Assembly (NCBI RefSeq): GCF_020991375.1
Contig: NZ_JAJLQZ010000032.1
Span: 1-41,108 of the forward strand
DNA from: Glycomyces amatae
GTDB lineage: Bacteria; Actinomycetota; Actinomycetes; Mycobacteriales; Micromonosporaceae
Reading direction: 5' to 3'
Length of the DNA: 41,108 nucleotides
A program made the translations under genes and the position numbers. The notes beneath the pieces are model-generated. The model saw nothing but the letters and a program-made list of their open reading frames with translations. It made no database searches and was not told the DNA's origin. Position 1 is the stretch's first letter, and each line of letters starts with the position of its first letter. Below are positions 23,382 to 31,247 of the stretch, one piece after another.

Positions 23382-23948
23382 ATGCCCGCCAGCCAGCGCG
23401 CCGACGCACGGCGCAACCACGCCCGCATCCTCGCCGTGGCCGAGGAGGAGGTCGCCGCCCACGGCGCCGACGCGTCCCTGGAGCAGATCGCCCGCGTCGC
23501 GGGGGTCGGCTCGGCGACCGTGCGCCGCCACTTCCCCACCCGCCGCGCGCTGCTGGAGGCGGTGTCGCAGAGCCGGATCGAGGCCCTGTGCGACCGGGCC
23601 CGCGACCTGGCGGGCGAGGCCGACAGCCGCGGCGCCCTGCTGGACTGGCTGAGCGAGGTGGTGGCCTACTCCGCCTCCGCGCGGGGACTGGCTCCCGTGC
23701 TGGCGCCCGAGGGCACCGGGCTCGACCCGGCCCCTCTGGACGGCTGCTCGCGGAAGCTGGAGGCGGCGGCGGACCCGCTGCTCGGACGGGCGGTGCGCGA
23801 CGGCGCGGTGGCGGAAGGGGTCACTTTCGCGGACCTGATGGGCCTGATCGTCGGCATCGCCCTGGCCACGGAGCACGATCCCGATCCCGCCGCGCAGGCC
23901 GACCGGCTGTTCCGCCTGGCCGTGGCGGGGCTGAGCCCGCAGGCTTGA
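23382..23948 (+). CDS. TetR-family regulator
   Basis: A 188-residue repressor with the N-terminal TetR helix-turn-helix (RNHARILAVAEEEVAAHG, then LEQIARVAGVGSATVRRHFP) and a C-terminal helical ligand domain (TFADLMGLIVGIALATEHDP, then DRLFRLAVAG) resembling the SbtR-like group. ATG at 23382 has GGAGG 7 bases upstream. The two palindromes in front of it suggest repression of itself and of the divergent reductase gene. A strong hairpin follows. Confidence 0.88.
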   Translation: MPASQRADARRNHARILAVAEEEVAAHGADASLEQIARVAGVGSATVRRHFPTRRALLEAVSQSRIEALCDRARDLAGEADSRGALLDWLSEVVAYSASARGLAPVLAPEGTGLDPAPLDGCSRKLEAAADPLLGRAVRDGAVAEGVTFADLMGLIVGIALATEHDPDPAAQADRLFRLAVAGLSPQA

Positions 23949-23957
23949 ACGCAGAGC

Positions 23958-23991
23958 GGGCCGACCGATCCCCACCTGGATCGGTCGGCCC
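23958..23991 (+). terminator. Terminator of tetR
   Basis: GGGCCGACCGATCC and GGATCGGTCGGCCC form a perfect 14-bp stem with a 6-base loop, nine bases after the tetR stop. It lies between convergent genes and may act both ways. Confidence 0.75.
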
Positions 23992-24049
23992 TGTCGGTGC
24001 GCTCACGCGGCCCGTTCCCGGGGAGTCCACGGGCCGGGGCGCACCCCTG

Positions 24050-24319
24050 TCAGGTCTGTCGGGTCGGGTTCGCCACGACCTTGCGCGCCTCGGCGACGAT
24101 CCAGGGGCACCACTCGTCGCGGTTCCATGCGCCGTGCCAGTGCGGCGAGTGGTCGATGCCCTCTGCGAAGGTGGCGCACGGGTTCGGGCCGCCGCCGCTG
24201 TCGCGGCAGTCGACGCGGTAGACGCGCGGGTCGGCCGAGGCCTGGAAGACGGTGAAGAAGGCCGGGCCGCGCCGGAACCCGCCGAGGTAGACGTTCTGCT
24301 CGCCTCGGGGCTCAGCCAT
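24050..24319 (-). CDS. Hypothetical Cys-containing protein (89 aa)
   Basis: Starts MAEPRGEQNVYLGGFRRGPA, followed by FFTVFQASADPRVYRVDCRD, PNPCATFAEGIDHSPHWHGA and WCPWIVAEARKVV. Three Cys with several His/Trp residues suggest disulfides or metal binding. It resembles its upstream partner in the opening (short strand pairs ending in FTVxASxA), so the two may be paralogues. The ATG overlaps the partner's stop by 8 bases. I recognise no family. Confidence 0.6.
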   Translation of the reverse strand: MAEPRGEQNVYLGGFRRGPAFFTVFQASADPRVYRVDCRDSGGGPNPCATFAEGIDHSPHWHGAWNRDEWCPWIVAEARKVVANPTRQT

Positions 24320-24632
24320 TGCACACCCGGACTTTCCCGGCCTCCGGGGGCCGGCCGTTGTAGAAGACCATGAACGCCTGGTCCTTGAGCCACGCCTTCC
24401 ACTCATCGCCCGCCGAACGCCAACCGTCTCCCCAAGTGGCCCTGAGGTTCCAGGACACCAGGCCGGAGACCACGACCACGATGTCCGCCGGGTCGGACCC
24501 CGCGTACACCTGGAACGAGTCCGGCGCTTCGGCACTCGAAGCGCGGACGGTGAAATGGCGCTGACCGTCGTTGAATCGACCCCGGTACAAGGGGTCTATC
24601 GGCACGCGGCGCGCGCTCGGCTCTTGTGGCAT
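24312..24632 (-). CDS. Hypothetical protein (106 aa), first of an overlapping pair
   Basis: Starts MPQEPSARRVPIDPLYRGRF; then HFTVRASSAEAPDSFQVYAG, IVVVVSGLVSWNLRATWGDG and AFMVFYNGRPPEAGKVRVC. ATG at 24632 is preferred since GGGAGGAG lies 8-9 bases upstream; the ATG at 24650 precedes that site. The stretch FTVRASSAEAPDSFQVY parallels FTVFQASADPRVYRV in the next gene. It is divergent from the Scr1-type XRE gene across a 30-base inverted repeat. The function is unknown. Confidence 0.6.
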   Translation of the reverse strand: MPQEPSARRVPIDPLYRGRFNDGQRHFTVRASSAEAPDSFQVYAGSDPADIVVVVSGLVSWNLRATWGDGWRSAGDEWKAWLKDQAFMVFYNGRPPEAGKVRVCNG

Positions 24633-24763
24633 CTCTCGTGCTCCTCCCATCCAGTTCGGTAGTGACGGGTCGAGAGTAGGGAGAGACGAGCGGGCGACTC
24701 AAGATGAAACACCAGGTAGGACGGCTGGCAGTCGGACCAGCGAGTCAGGTTGGGCCAAAAGGA

Positions 24764-24793
24764 TATGGCAGTTTGGTCTTCCAAACTGCCATA
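24764..24793. repeat. Perfect 30-base inverted repeat upstream of the Scr1-type regulator
   Basis: TATGGCAGTTTGG (24764-24776) and CCAAACTGCCATA (24781-24793) are perfect 13-bp arms around TCTT. It lies between divergent genes, 23 bases before a good promoter. Its position suits an operator more than a terminator; there is no T-run. Confidence 0.85.
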
Positions 24794-24815
24794 CGGAATC
24801 GCGCATGGTTGCGGG

Positions 24816-24843
24816 TTGCACAATCCGTTGTGATTGCGATACT
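24816..24843 (+). promoter_or_regulatory. Promoter giving a leaderless transcript
   Basis: TTGCAC (24816-24821) and GATACT (24838-24843) are 16 bases apart. The ATG of the XRE gene at 24850 starts six bases after the -10 box, where transcription should begin, and no ribosome-binding site is present, so the mRNA is probably leaderless. Confidence 0.6.
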
Positions 24844-24849
24844 GATTTG

Positions 24850-25659
24850 ATGTCGACGGCATCTGAACTTCGCAGGCAGGTCGGGCGTGAGCTTGCGGCG
24901 CAACGAGAACTCGCGGGAATCAAGGTCACCGATCAGGAGGCGGCGGCGATCGTGGGTTCCACTCGGACGCTCAAGCGACTGGAAGCGGGTGTCAAGGTGA
25001 GACTGACCTTCGTGGTCATCGGCAGCCTCGCCGAGTACTACGGAGCGCCGCGGCAGACGAGATTCGAGCTTCAGCGCATCTGGCGCTTCGTGGACGAAGA
25101 GATCTGGGCCCAGCCCAGCCACGCGGTCGAGAACTCGGGGTGGGACGCCTACCTGGAGTTCGAGCGCTTGGCGGTCGGAATCGACAAGTTCGAAACGACC
25201 TTGCTTCCGGGTCTGGCCCAAACCGAACGTTTCATGCGGATGCTGTTCGAGCGAAGTGAGTTGTCGGCCCAGGAGATAGGGCGTCTCATCGAGGACCGAC
25301 TGGCAAGACAAAGCGAATTCGAGGCCCGCCTCAACGCCTCGCTGTCATGTCGGTTCCTACTGGCTGAGGCTGTGTTGCGAAACGGCTGCGGCGACCATGA
25401 GTTCAGCCGACTGTTGGAGTTCGATGAACGCGAGAACGTGACTGTCAAGTACCTGCCTTTTTCAGGTGGCCCGTATCCGAAGCTGAATGTGCCGTTCTCC
25501 GTACTATCCTTCAGGAACACCGAGGAGCCCAGCATCATCTATCTGGAGAGCCCCTACGAGCGTCGGTTCTACGAGAACAGCGAGGCTGTAGGCACGTACC
25601 ACCAGATCATCGAGGGAGGGCTCCGACAGGCCAAGTCTCTGAAGGAGTTCAAGCGATGA
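24850..25659 (+). CDS. Scr1-type XRE regulator with DUF5753
   Basis: A 269-residue protein: N-terminal helix-turn-helix (RRQVGRELAAQRELAGIKVT, DQEAAAIVGSTRTLKRLEAG) and the DUF5753 domain typical of the family (WDAYLEFERLAVGIDKFETT, LLPGLAQTERFMRMLF, then EARLNASLSCRFLLAEAVLR, YLPFSGGPYP and FYENSEAV). Its stop overlaps a DUF397 gene by ATGA. Such pairs (Scr1/Scr2 of Streptomyces coelicolor is the studied case) occur in many copies in actinomycetes and influence development or antibiotic production. The repeat at 24764-24793 is a likely binding site. Confidence 0.85.
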   Translation: MSTASELRRQVGRELAAQRELAGIKVTDQEAAAIVGSTRTLKRLEAGVKVRLTFVVIGSLAEYYGAPRQTRFELQRIWRFVDEEIWAQPSHAVENSGWDAYLEFERLAVGIDKFETTLLPGLAQTERFMRMLFERSELSAQEIGRLIEDRLARQSEFEARLNASLSCRFLLAEAVLRNGCGDHEFSRLLEFDERENVTVKYLPFSGGPYPKLNVPFSVLSFRNTEEPSIIYLESPYERRFYENSEAVGTYHQIIEGGLRQAKSLKEFKR

Positions 25660-25838
25660 GCCAGGATGGGTGGCGCAAGTCGAGCCGCAGTGATGGGGCC
25701 GCGAACAGCGACTGCGTGGAAGCTCGTACCGTCGGTACCGGCTTCCAGGTGCGGGACAGCAAACTTGGCGATGACTCCCCGATCTTCGATCTGAAGACCG
25801 CCGACTTCACCGCGCTGCTCCAGCGAGCCGACCGGTAG
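25656..25838 (+). CDS. DUF397 protein
   Basis: A 60-residue protein: WRKSSRSDGAANSDCVEA, VRDSKLGDDSPIF and FTALL give the complete DUF397 signature (W-x-K-S-S-x-S ... C-V-E ... V-R-D-S-K). It is coupled to the XRE gene by a 4-base overlap. DUF397 proteins act with their XRE partners, probably by direct contact. Confidence 0.9.
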   Translation: MSQDGWRKSSRSDGAANSDCVEARTVGTGFQVRDSKLGDDSPIFDLKTADFTALLQRADR

Positions 25839-25854
25839 CCCTGTCGAACCTGAG

Positions 25855-25882
25855 ACGGCCCCGCCTGCGGCGGGGCCGTTTT
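25855..25882 (+). terminator. Rho-independent terminator of the XRE/DUF397 pair
   Basis: ACGGCCCCGCC (25855-25865) pairs with GGCGGGGCCGT (25869-25879) across a TGC loop; TTT follows immediately. Confidence 0.85.
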
Positions 25883-25928
25883 CGCTCGGCTCCAGACCGC
25901 CTCGTCAGCCGGCCGGCTTGTGCCGCAG

Positions 25929-27173
25929 TCAGTCGAGGCCGGTGTCGTCGTCGAGCGTTTCATCGGGCTCGAGCGGAAGCCATGCGGCGGTTTCCCAGCC
26001 GCCCTCGGTTCTCGGTTCGGACCGCAGCCGACCGCCGGCCGCCTCGACGCGTTCGCGCAGGCCGACCAGGCCCATGCCGGCGCCCGACGCGGCGAGCCGC
26101 CCCTTCGCGGGTCTGCCGTCGTCGCGAACCGACACCTCCAAGCCGTTCTCCCCCGCAGGCATGACGCTCACCCTCACCTGGTGCACCGCTTGGGCATGCT
26201 TGCGCACGTTCGTCAACGCCTCTCGCACCACGTGGTGCACCGTGGCCGCGATCGCGGGGGACGCGGCGTCGACCAGTTCCGGGGAGATGAAGCTCGAGAC
26301 GTCGGTGCCCTCACGGGCGAACCGGCGCACCGCCTCCTCCAACAAGGAGAAATGGCCGACGGCGCCGGCGTCGCTCCCTGCCTGGTCATCGCGGAGCATT
26401 CTCACCATGCGCCGCATCGATGTCAGCGCCGACAGGCCCGCTCGTTCGATGTCCGCGAACGGTTTCACGGGGCCGGTGCCCGTGGCCTGCGCGGCCTGCG
26501 CCAGGACCACGATGCCGGTGACGTGGTGCGCCACGAAGTCGTGCATCTCGCGCGCCTGCTCCAGCCGCTCGGCGCGCCGCATCTCCTCCAGCGCCCGGCG
26601 CCGCAGGCGGTCTATGCCGCGCAGGTAGGCCCCGAACCCGATCGCGCTCGTCAGCGCCAGCACGATGATGACCGTGCCGACCGCGACGGAGTCGGGGTAC
26701 GCGAGGACTCGCGGGCCGATCATCACGATCGCCGCTCCGAGCACGACCGCCACCCACCGTCCGGGCGGCGCGTTCCAATGCCGCACGGCGGACACCATCA
26801 GCAGGAGCAGCGCGATGCCTTCAGCGGCGCCCAGGCCGCGGCTCGGCTCGAGCGTCCAGCCCAGCACGGAGACCCCGGCGAGCCGCGGAGCGCTGGAGGT
26901 CGTGGCGAGCTCCAGGAACGACAAGGTCAGCGAGAGGACCGCGACGGCGGCGACCCACCGCTTTCGGCCGGGTCGATAGAGCGTCCACGTCAGGATCGCG
27001 GCGAGAGCGGTCGCGGCCTGCGGCCACGTGGACGGCGATGCGATCGCGGGCGGCTGCCCGGCGCCGGCCGAAAGCGACTCGGCGAGCAGGATGAGACCGA
27101 GCCCGATTCCGCCGCCGATCAGCATCGTGCGCCGCCCGAGCAGACCCAGACGAGCGCGGCGGTCAGACTTCAT
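25929..27173 (-). CDS. Orphan sensor histidine kinase (HisKA_3 type)
   Basis: A 414-residue kinase. Several membrane helices fill the first 180 residues (MLIGGGIGLGLILLAESLSA and others, five to six in total). A HisKA_3 dimerisation helix follows with the phospho-acceptor His in REMHDFVAHHVTGIVVL, the N-box HHVVREALTNVRKHA, the D-box SVRDDG and the G-box GAGMGLVGLRERV. No response-regulator gene is next to it, so its partner is encoded elsewhere or was lost. Start uncertain: ATG 27173 is chosen, GTG 27179 is possible. It diverges from the serine hydrolase gene with about 120 bases between. Confidence 0.85.
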   Translation of the reverse strand: MKSDRRARLGLLGRRTMLIGGGIGLGLILLAESLSAGAGQPPAIASPSTWPQAATALAAILTWTLYRPGRKRWVAAVAVLSLTLSFLELATTSSAPRLAGVSVLGWTLEPSRGLGAAEGIALLLLMVSAVRHWNAPPGRWVAVVLGAAIVMIGPRVLAYPDSVAVGTVIIVLALTSAIGFGAYLRGIDRLRRRALEEMRRAERLEQAREMHDFVAHHVTGIVVLAQAAQATGTGPVKPFADIERAGLSALTSMRRMVRMLRDDQAGSDAGAVGHFSLLEEAVRRFAREGTDVSSFISPELVDAASPAIAATVHHVVREALTNVRKHAQAVHQVRVSVMPAGENGLEVSVRDDGRPAKGRLAASGAGMGLVGLRERVEAAGGRLRSEPRTEGGWETAAWLPLEPDETLDDDTGLD

Positions 27174-27292
27174 GGTCACGCCACGAACGGTAATCGGTCT
27201 CGGCGCTCACTCGGCCGAACGGCCGATGCCGGGGACGCGGATTCGGCCCTCCGGCCGAGGTCGATGCCCGCACCGCGAGCGAACCTTGGCGC

Positions 27293-28903
27293 GTGAGCAG
27301 CCCCCTGAACGTTCGCCCTGCCCTGGGCCTTTCGGCGCTTTCCGCGTTCCGTTCCCTCCGCGTCGCCGCGCGTTCCGTCCGAGCGCGCCGATCGAGGAGT
27401 ATGCGGTCCTTGGCCGCCGGTGCCGCGATCGCGGTGGCCGGCCTCGGGTTCGCGGCGCCCGCCGCGGCCGCGCCGCCTCGGATCGACGCCGCCTCGATCG
27501 AGGACCTGGTGTCGGCGCATCTGGGCGTGACCGGCCTGACAGGGGTGGCCGTCGCCGTCACGCACGGGGGCGAGGTGACCCATGCCGGCGGCTACGGGCA
27601 CACCTCCGAGGGCGGCCCGGTCACCGAGGACACGCTCATGCGGATCGGCTCGGTGTCGAAGTCCTTCACCGCCCTCGCGGTCATGCAGCTCGTCGACGCC
27701 GGCGAGATCGGCTTGGACGAGCCCGTGGCGACCTACCTGCCCGATTTCGCGACCGCGGACGGGCGCGACGCCGACATCACCGTCCGGCACCTGCTCAACC
27801 ACACCTCGGGCCTGTCGGACGCGGTCCATCCGGAAAGCGGCATCGAGCAGCCCGATTCCCTCGCCGAGGCGGTCGCGGCGCTGCGAGAGGTGCGGCTCGC
27901 CGACGACCCCGGGTCGGCCCACCACTACCACAACCCCAACTACCAGGTCGCGGCCCGGATCGTCGAAGTCGTCAGCGGGCGGTCGTTCGAGGACTACCTG
28001 CGCGAGCAGATCTTCGCACCCGCGGGGATGGAGGCCACGTCCTCCGTGTCCAACGAGACCGATCCGGTCCCCGGACTGGCGGACGGCTACAACCGCTGGT
28101 TCGGACTGAACACGGCGCGCGACGAGTCCGACCGGTTCGTCGCGGGCTCGGCCGGGATCGTCTCCACCGCCGAGGACCTGGCGTCCTGGCTGATCGTGCA
28201 GAACGACGGCGGCAGGGCCCTGACCGGCGAACGGCTCGCCGCACCCGGGACCGTCCAGGCGATGCACGAACCGTCCGGTCAGGGCCTGTCCTACGGGCTC
28301 GGTTGGGACTCGCTCGACTACGCGGGCGTCGACCAGGTGGTCCACACCGGATCGTCGTTCACCTACACCAGCGAGGTCAGGCTCCTTCCCGGCAGCGGCT
28401 ACGGCTTCGCGGTGCTGTCCAACAGCCGCCAGCCCCTGGAGGCCGAGACCGAGGCGATCATGGACGGCCTGGTCGCCCTCTCCCAAGGGCGCGAGTTCGC
28501 CTCCGCGATGCCGCTGGCGTTCATCTGGGACCTGGTGCTCACGGCCAGCGCCGCGATCGCCGTCGGCCTGACGGCCTGGAGGCTGCGGCGGGCCCGTCCG
28601 TGGGCCGCCCGCCGAGCCGAGGTGCGGCCCTGGCGCATCGGCCTCATCGCAGCGCCCCCGCTGGCGGTCGCATCGACGCTCGCGCTCCTGCCCGTCCTCG
28701 CGACGCTCCTCAGCGGCCGGGATGTGACTTGGACGTTCCTATGGCATTTGACTCCGACCCTGCCCGCGAGCCTCGGCATCATCACCGTGGCCGGCGCGCT
28801 GACCGCCGCCGTGCGGTTGCGGGCCCTGCCCCGGGTCAAGACCGAGAACGGCGACCGCCGGCCGCGCTTTCGCGGTCGTCCCCGTCAGCTGGCCGGGTCG
28901 TAG
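27293..28903 (+). CDS. Beta-lactamase-fold serine hydrolase with C-terminal membrane helices
   Basis: A 536-residue secreted protein of the beta-lactamase class C / PBP4* group. A signal peptide lies around residues 37-60 (AAGAAIAVAGLGFAAPAAAA). The catalytic motifs are SVSK (about residue 119, SxxK), YHN in HHYHNPNY (YxN) and HTGSSF (HxG replacing KTG). After the enzyme domain come three membrane helices with a cytoplasmic basic tail, so the enzyme faces outwards and stays on the membrane. Likely a D-amino-acid peptidase or esterase. GTG 27293 is used; an ATG at 27401 would start right at the signal peptide, but its GAGGAG is too close. Overlaps the YCII gene end by 19 bases. Confidence 0.85.
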   Translation: MSSPLNVRPALGLSALSAFRSLRVAARSVRARRSRSMRSLAAGAAIAVAGLGFAAPAAAAPPRIDAASIEDLVSAHLGVTGLTGVAVAVTHGGEVTHAGGYGHTSEGGPVTEDTLMRIGSVSKSFTALAVMQLVDAGEIGLDEPVATYLPDFATADGRDADITVRHLLNHTSGLSDAVHPESGIEQPDSLAEAVAALREVRLADDPGSAHHYHNPNYQVAARIVEVVSGRSFEDYLREQIFAPAGMEATSSVSNETDPVPGLADGYNRWFGLNTARDESDRFVAGSAGIVSTAEDLASWLIVQNDGGRALTGERLAAPGTVQAMHEPSGQGLSYGLGWDSLDYAGVDQVVHTGSSFTYTSEVRLLPGSGYGFAVLSNSRQPLEAETEAIMDGLVALSQGREFASAMPLAFIWDLVLTASAAIAVGLTAWRLRRARPWAARRAEVRPWRIGLIAAPPLAVASTLALLPVLATLLSGRDVTWTFLWHLTPTLPASLGIITVAGALTAAVRLRALPRVKTENGDRRPRFRGRPRQLAGS

Positions 28904-29226
28904 CCGAACTGCCTGACCTCCTGGGCGCAGCGGCAGGCCCGGGCGAGCTTCGCGGCCCACTCGAACGCCGCCTCCCGCGAGGGCAGCTCGAGAACGGTGT
29001 ACCCGCCGTTGGGCACCTGGTGGCCCGGGTGGGTGCCCTCGGTGACGGTGCCGTCGCCTGCCACGAGCACCGGGGCCACCGCCTCGTCGATCCCGCCGCC
29101 GAAGACGTACACGCCCGCCTTCTTGGCCTCCTCGATGACGGCGTGCGAGTCCTCGACCACCGCCGCGAACTCCTCCTCGGGGAACACCATGGCCTCACCG
29201 GGGAACGAGATCAGGTACTTCGTCAT
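28885..29226 (-). CDS. YCII-domain protein
   Basis: A 113-residue protein of the YCII (DGPF) family: MTKYLISFPGEAM, then VVEDSHAVIEEAKKAGVYVF and GGYTVLELPSREAAFEWAAK. These small ferredoxin-like proteins are linked to peroxidase or dehydratase chemistry, or sit beside ECF sigma genes. The usual DGPF box is altered (GGGIDEAVAPVL). ATG at 29226 has AGAGGAG upstream. Confidence 0.8.
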   Translation of the reverse strand: MTKYLISFPGEAMVFPEEEFAAVVEDSHAVIEEAKKAGVYVFGGGIDEAVAPVLVAGDGTVTEGTHPGHQVPNGGYTVLELPSREAAFEWAAKLARACRCAQEVRQFGYDPAS

Positions 29227-29316
29227 TCGCGGACTCCTCTGCTCGGGCGGCGGCGCCGCACTGCGGCGCCCGGCTCGATTATGGAGCCGGGGTCCGACAC
29301 AGCGCGGCACCCGCGC

Positions 29317-29907
29317 TCAGTCGGCGCTGTCCTCGTCGCCCGCGGGGATGCGGCGGCGGCCGCCGGGGCTGATGGGGCGGCGCCTCGCGGCCTGGTCCAT
29401 CTCGTAGCGGTGGTACCAGGGGGCCCAGCCGCCCTGCCGGAACCACCGCCGCGCTTTGGGGGACGCGAGGCCGCCGAGGACGCACACGGCCACGGTGAGC
29501 CAGAGGACGGCGCTGACCAGGCCGAGGATCTCGCCGTAGGTCCGCCCCACGCCCACGATGCCGATCACGGTGTTCAGCGGGACCACGAGGAGGGCGGCGA
29601 TCCTGGCCCAGCGGCGGCCGTGGCCGAGGTTGAGGACCACCGCGACGTACGGGATCGTGTAGACCACGAACACCGGGGCCACGACCGCGATCGGGTAGCC
29701 GGTGCCGATGTCGATGGCGCCCTCGATGTCCGAGAGCACCGGCACGTCGGCCGTCTGGCCCTTGACCCAGTTGAAGATCCTGGGCCCGAAGCCGAAGCTG
29801 ACGCTCATGAGCATGAAGTACTGGAACACCATCAGGACCTGGGCGAGGTCGACGGCGTGCGGTTTGTCGTACAGCGGTTCCGGTTCGCGAGCGAGAGGCC
29901 TGTCCAT
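29317..29907 (-). CDS. Four-TM membrane protein
   Basis: A 196-residue protein starting MDRPLAREPEPLYDKPHAVD. Four membrane helices (LMVFQYFMLMSVSFGFG; IAVVAPVFVVYTIPYVAVVL; IAALLVVPLNTVIGIVGV; LGLVSAVLWLTVAVCVLGG) and a basic, Arg-rich tail. ATG 29907 has AGGAG 6 bases upstream. It follows another small membrane protein gene by 38 bases on the same strand, so the two are probably co-transcribed. The function is unknown. Confidence 0.75.
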   Translation of the reverse strand: MDRPLAREPEPLYDKPHAVDLAQVLMVFQYFMLMSVSFGFGPRIFNWVKGQTADVPVLSDIEGAIDIGTGYPIAVVAPVFVVYTIPYVAVVLNLGHGRRWARIAALLVVPLNTVIGIVGVGRTYGEILGLVSAVLWLTVAVCVLGGLASPKARRWFRQGGWAPWYHRYEMDQAARRRPISPGGRRRIPAGDEDSAD

Positions 29908-29945
29908 GGGCGCTCCTAGGAACGAGGGTTCCTCCAGTCTACGGC

Positions 29946-30383
29946 TCAGCGGCCGTTTGCGCTGGTCTCGCCGGGACCGGGACGCACCCGGGCCCAGCGC
30001 CACACCGGGCGCGACACCAGGAGGCCGGTGCAGGCGAGGTCGAGGACGCCCGCGAGCTTCTCCAGCGGCGGGGCCGAGAGCCACGCGTCGAACTCGGCGA
30101 GGAGGACCATCGCGGGGACGCCGGTCGTGATCAGCGCCAGGAACCACGCCCACGCCCGCCGGTGCCAGATCGCGAAGGCGTACAGCAGGAGCAGCGTGGC
30201 GGCGACGACCAGGAACGTCAGGAACGCGGGGCTGTGGTACCCCATCCGCTCGCAGTCCACGTCGTGCGGACCGCACGCGTAGTACTCGGGGATCAGCACG
30301 GCCATGAAGTCGATCCAGCTCAGGACCAGCAGCACCATGAGGGCGCGCACGGTCAGCGGACGTTGCTCGGCGGGCGCGCTCAT
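29946..30383 (-). CDS. Small four-TM membrane protein
   Basis: A 145-residue protein starting MSAPAEQRPLTVRALMVLLV. Four membrane helices (VLLVLSWIDFMAVLI; FLVVAATLLLLYAFAIW; FLALITTGVPAMVLL; LDLACTGLLV). An outside loop (YYACGPHDVDCERMGYH) has two Cys that could form a disulfide. Probably in one operon with the next membrane protein gene. The function is unknown. Confidence 0.7.
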   Translation of the reverse strand: MSAPAEQRPLTVRALMVLLVLSWIDFMAVLIPEYYACGPHDVDCERMGYHSPAFLTFLVVAATLLLLYAFAIWHRRAWAWFLALITTGVPAMVLLAEFDAWLSAPPLEKLAGVLDLACTGLLVSRPVWRWARVRPGPGETSANGR

Positions 30384-30473
30384 GCCGATATTCTGCGTGC
30401 TCGCACGGCCCGGCGCAACGGTCCGGGGCGAAAAGCGATTGCCCGGCCGGCGGCGGGTCCCTACGCTCGGGCG

Positions 30474-31247
30474 ATGGACTGGGTCGGCGACTTCTATTCG
30501 CGCACAGGGCAGTGGTGGGGCGAGGCCGAGTCGGGCGTCGGCGCCCGCGATCGCAGACGGGTCGAGGCCGTCCACGCCCGCTTGGGATCCGAGCCCAAAC
30601 GGGTGCTTGAACTGGGCTGCGGATACGGGAACACCGCCGCGGCGTTCGCCGAGGCCGGGCACACCGTCACCGCCGTCGAGCTCACCGACCGGGCCGAGTA
30701 CGCGGCCGCCCACGCCGAGCGTCTGGGCGCCGAGCGGCTGCGGATCGTCCGCGGCGACTTCTACGAGACCGCGTTCGAGGACCGGTTCGACGTGGTCGCC
30801 TACTGGAACGGCTTCGGTGTCGGTACCGACGCCGACCAGCGGCGGCTGCTCTCCAGGATCGCCGCCGAATGGCTTGCACCTGGCGGCACCGCGATGGTCG
30901 ACGTGTTCAACCCGCTCGTGTGGGCGGCCTGGGACGGCGACGTCGACGTGCTCCATGCCGACCCCGAGCGCGGGTACCGCCACGAGCTGTCGCAGCGGCT
31001 CCGGTTCGACCCGGTCTCGTGCACCGCGGTCGACACGTGGACGGACACGGCCGACCCCGAGCGGGAGATCAGCCAGCGGCTGCGCTGCTACAGCCCCGCC
31101 GACCTGCGGCTGCTGCTGGAGGGGACCGGGCTGGCGCTGTCGGCGGTCGTCGTCGGCGGCGAGACACTCGACCTGGGCGCCGACCACGCCGGGAACGCGG
31201 CCCTGCTGCGGGAGCGCCACGAATACCTGGCAGTGCTCACGGCCTAG
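30474..31247 (+). CDS. Class I SAM-dependent methyltransferase
   Basis: A 257-residue methyltransferase. Motif I is VLELGCGYGNTAAAFAEAGH, followed by an acidic VEL end of strand 2, DRFDVVAYWNGFG and WLAPGGTAMVDVF. The start MDWVGDFYSRTGQWWGEAES is the usual opening of this subfamily. Substrate unknown. ATG 30474 is chosen because upstream in-frame sequence overlaps the divergent membrane protein gene's promoter. Confidence 0.85.
   Translation: MDWVGDFYSRTGQWWGEAESGVGARDRRRVEAVHARLGSEPKRVLELGCGYGNTAAAFAEAGHTVTAVELTDRAEYAAAHAERLGAERLRIVRGDFYETAFEDRFDVVAYWNGFGVGTDADQRRLLSRIAAEWLAPGGTAMVDVFNPLVWAAWDGDVDVLHADPERGYRHELSQRLRFDPVSCTAVDTWTDTADPEREISQRLRCYSPADLRLLLEGTGLALSAVVVGGETLDLGADHAGNAALLRERHEYLAVLTA

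Noticed and set aside
27028..29919. 963-codon plus-strand frame across the kinase and hydrolase genes
   Set aside because: It crosses two clear genes in other frames and has Arg/Pro-rich low-complexity composition.
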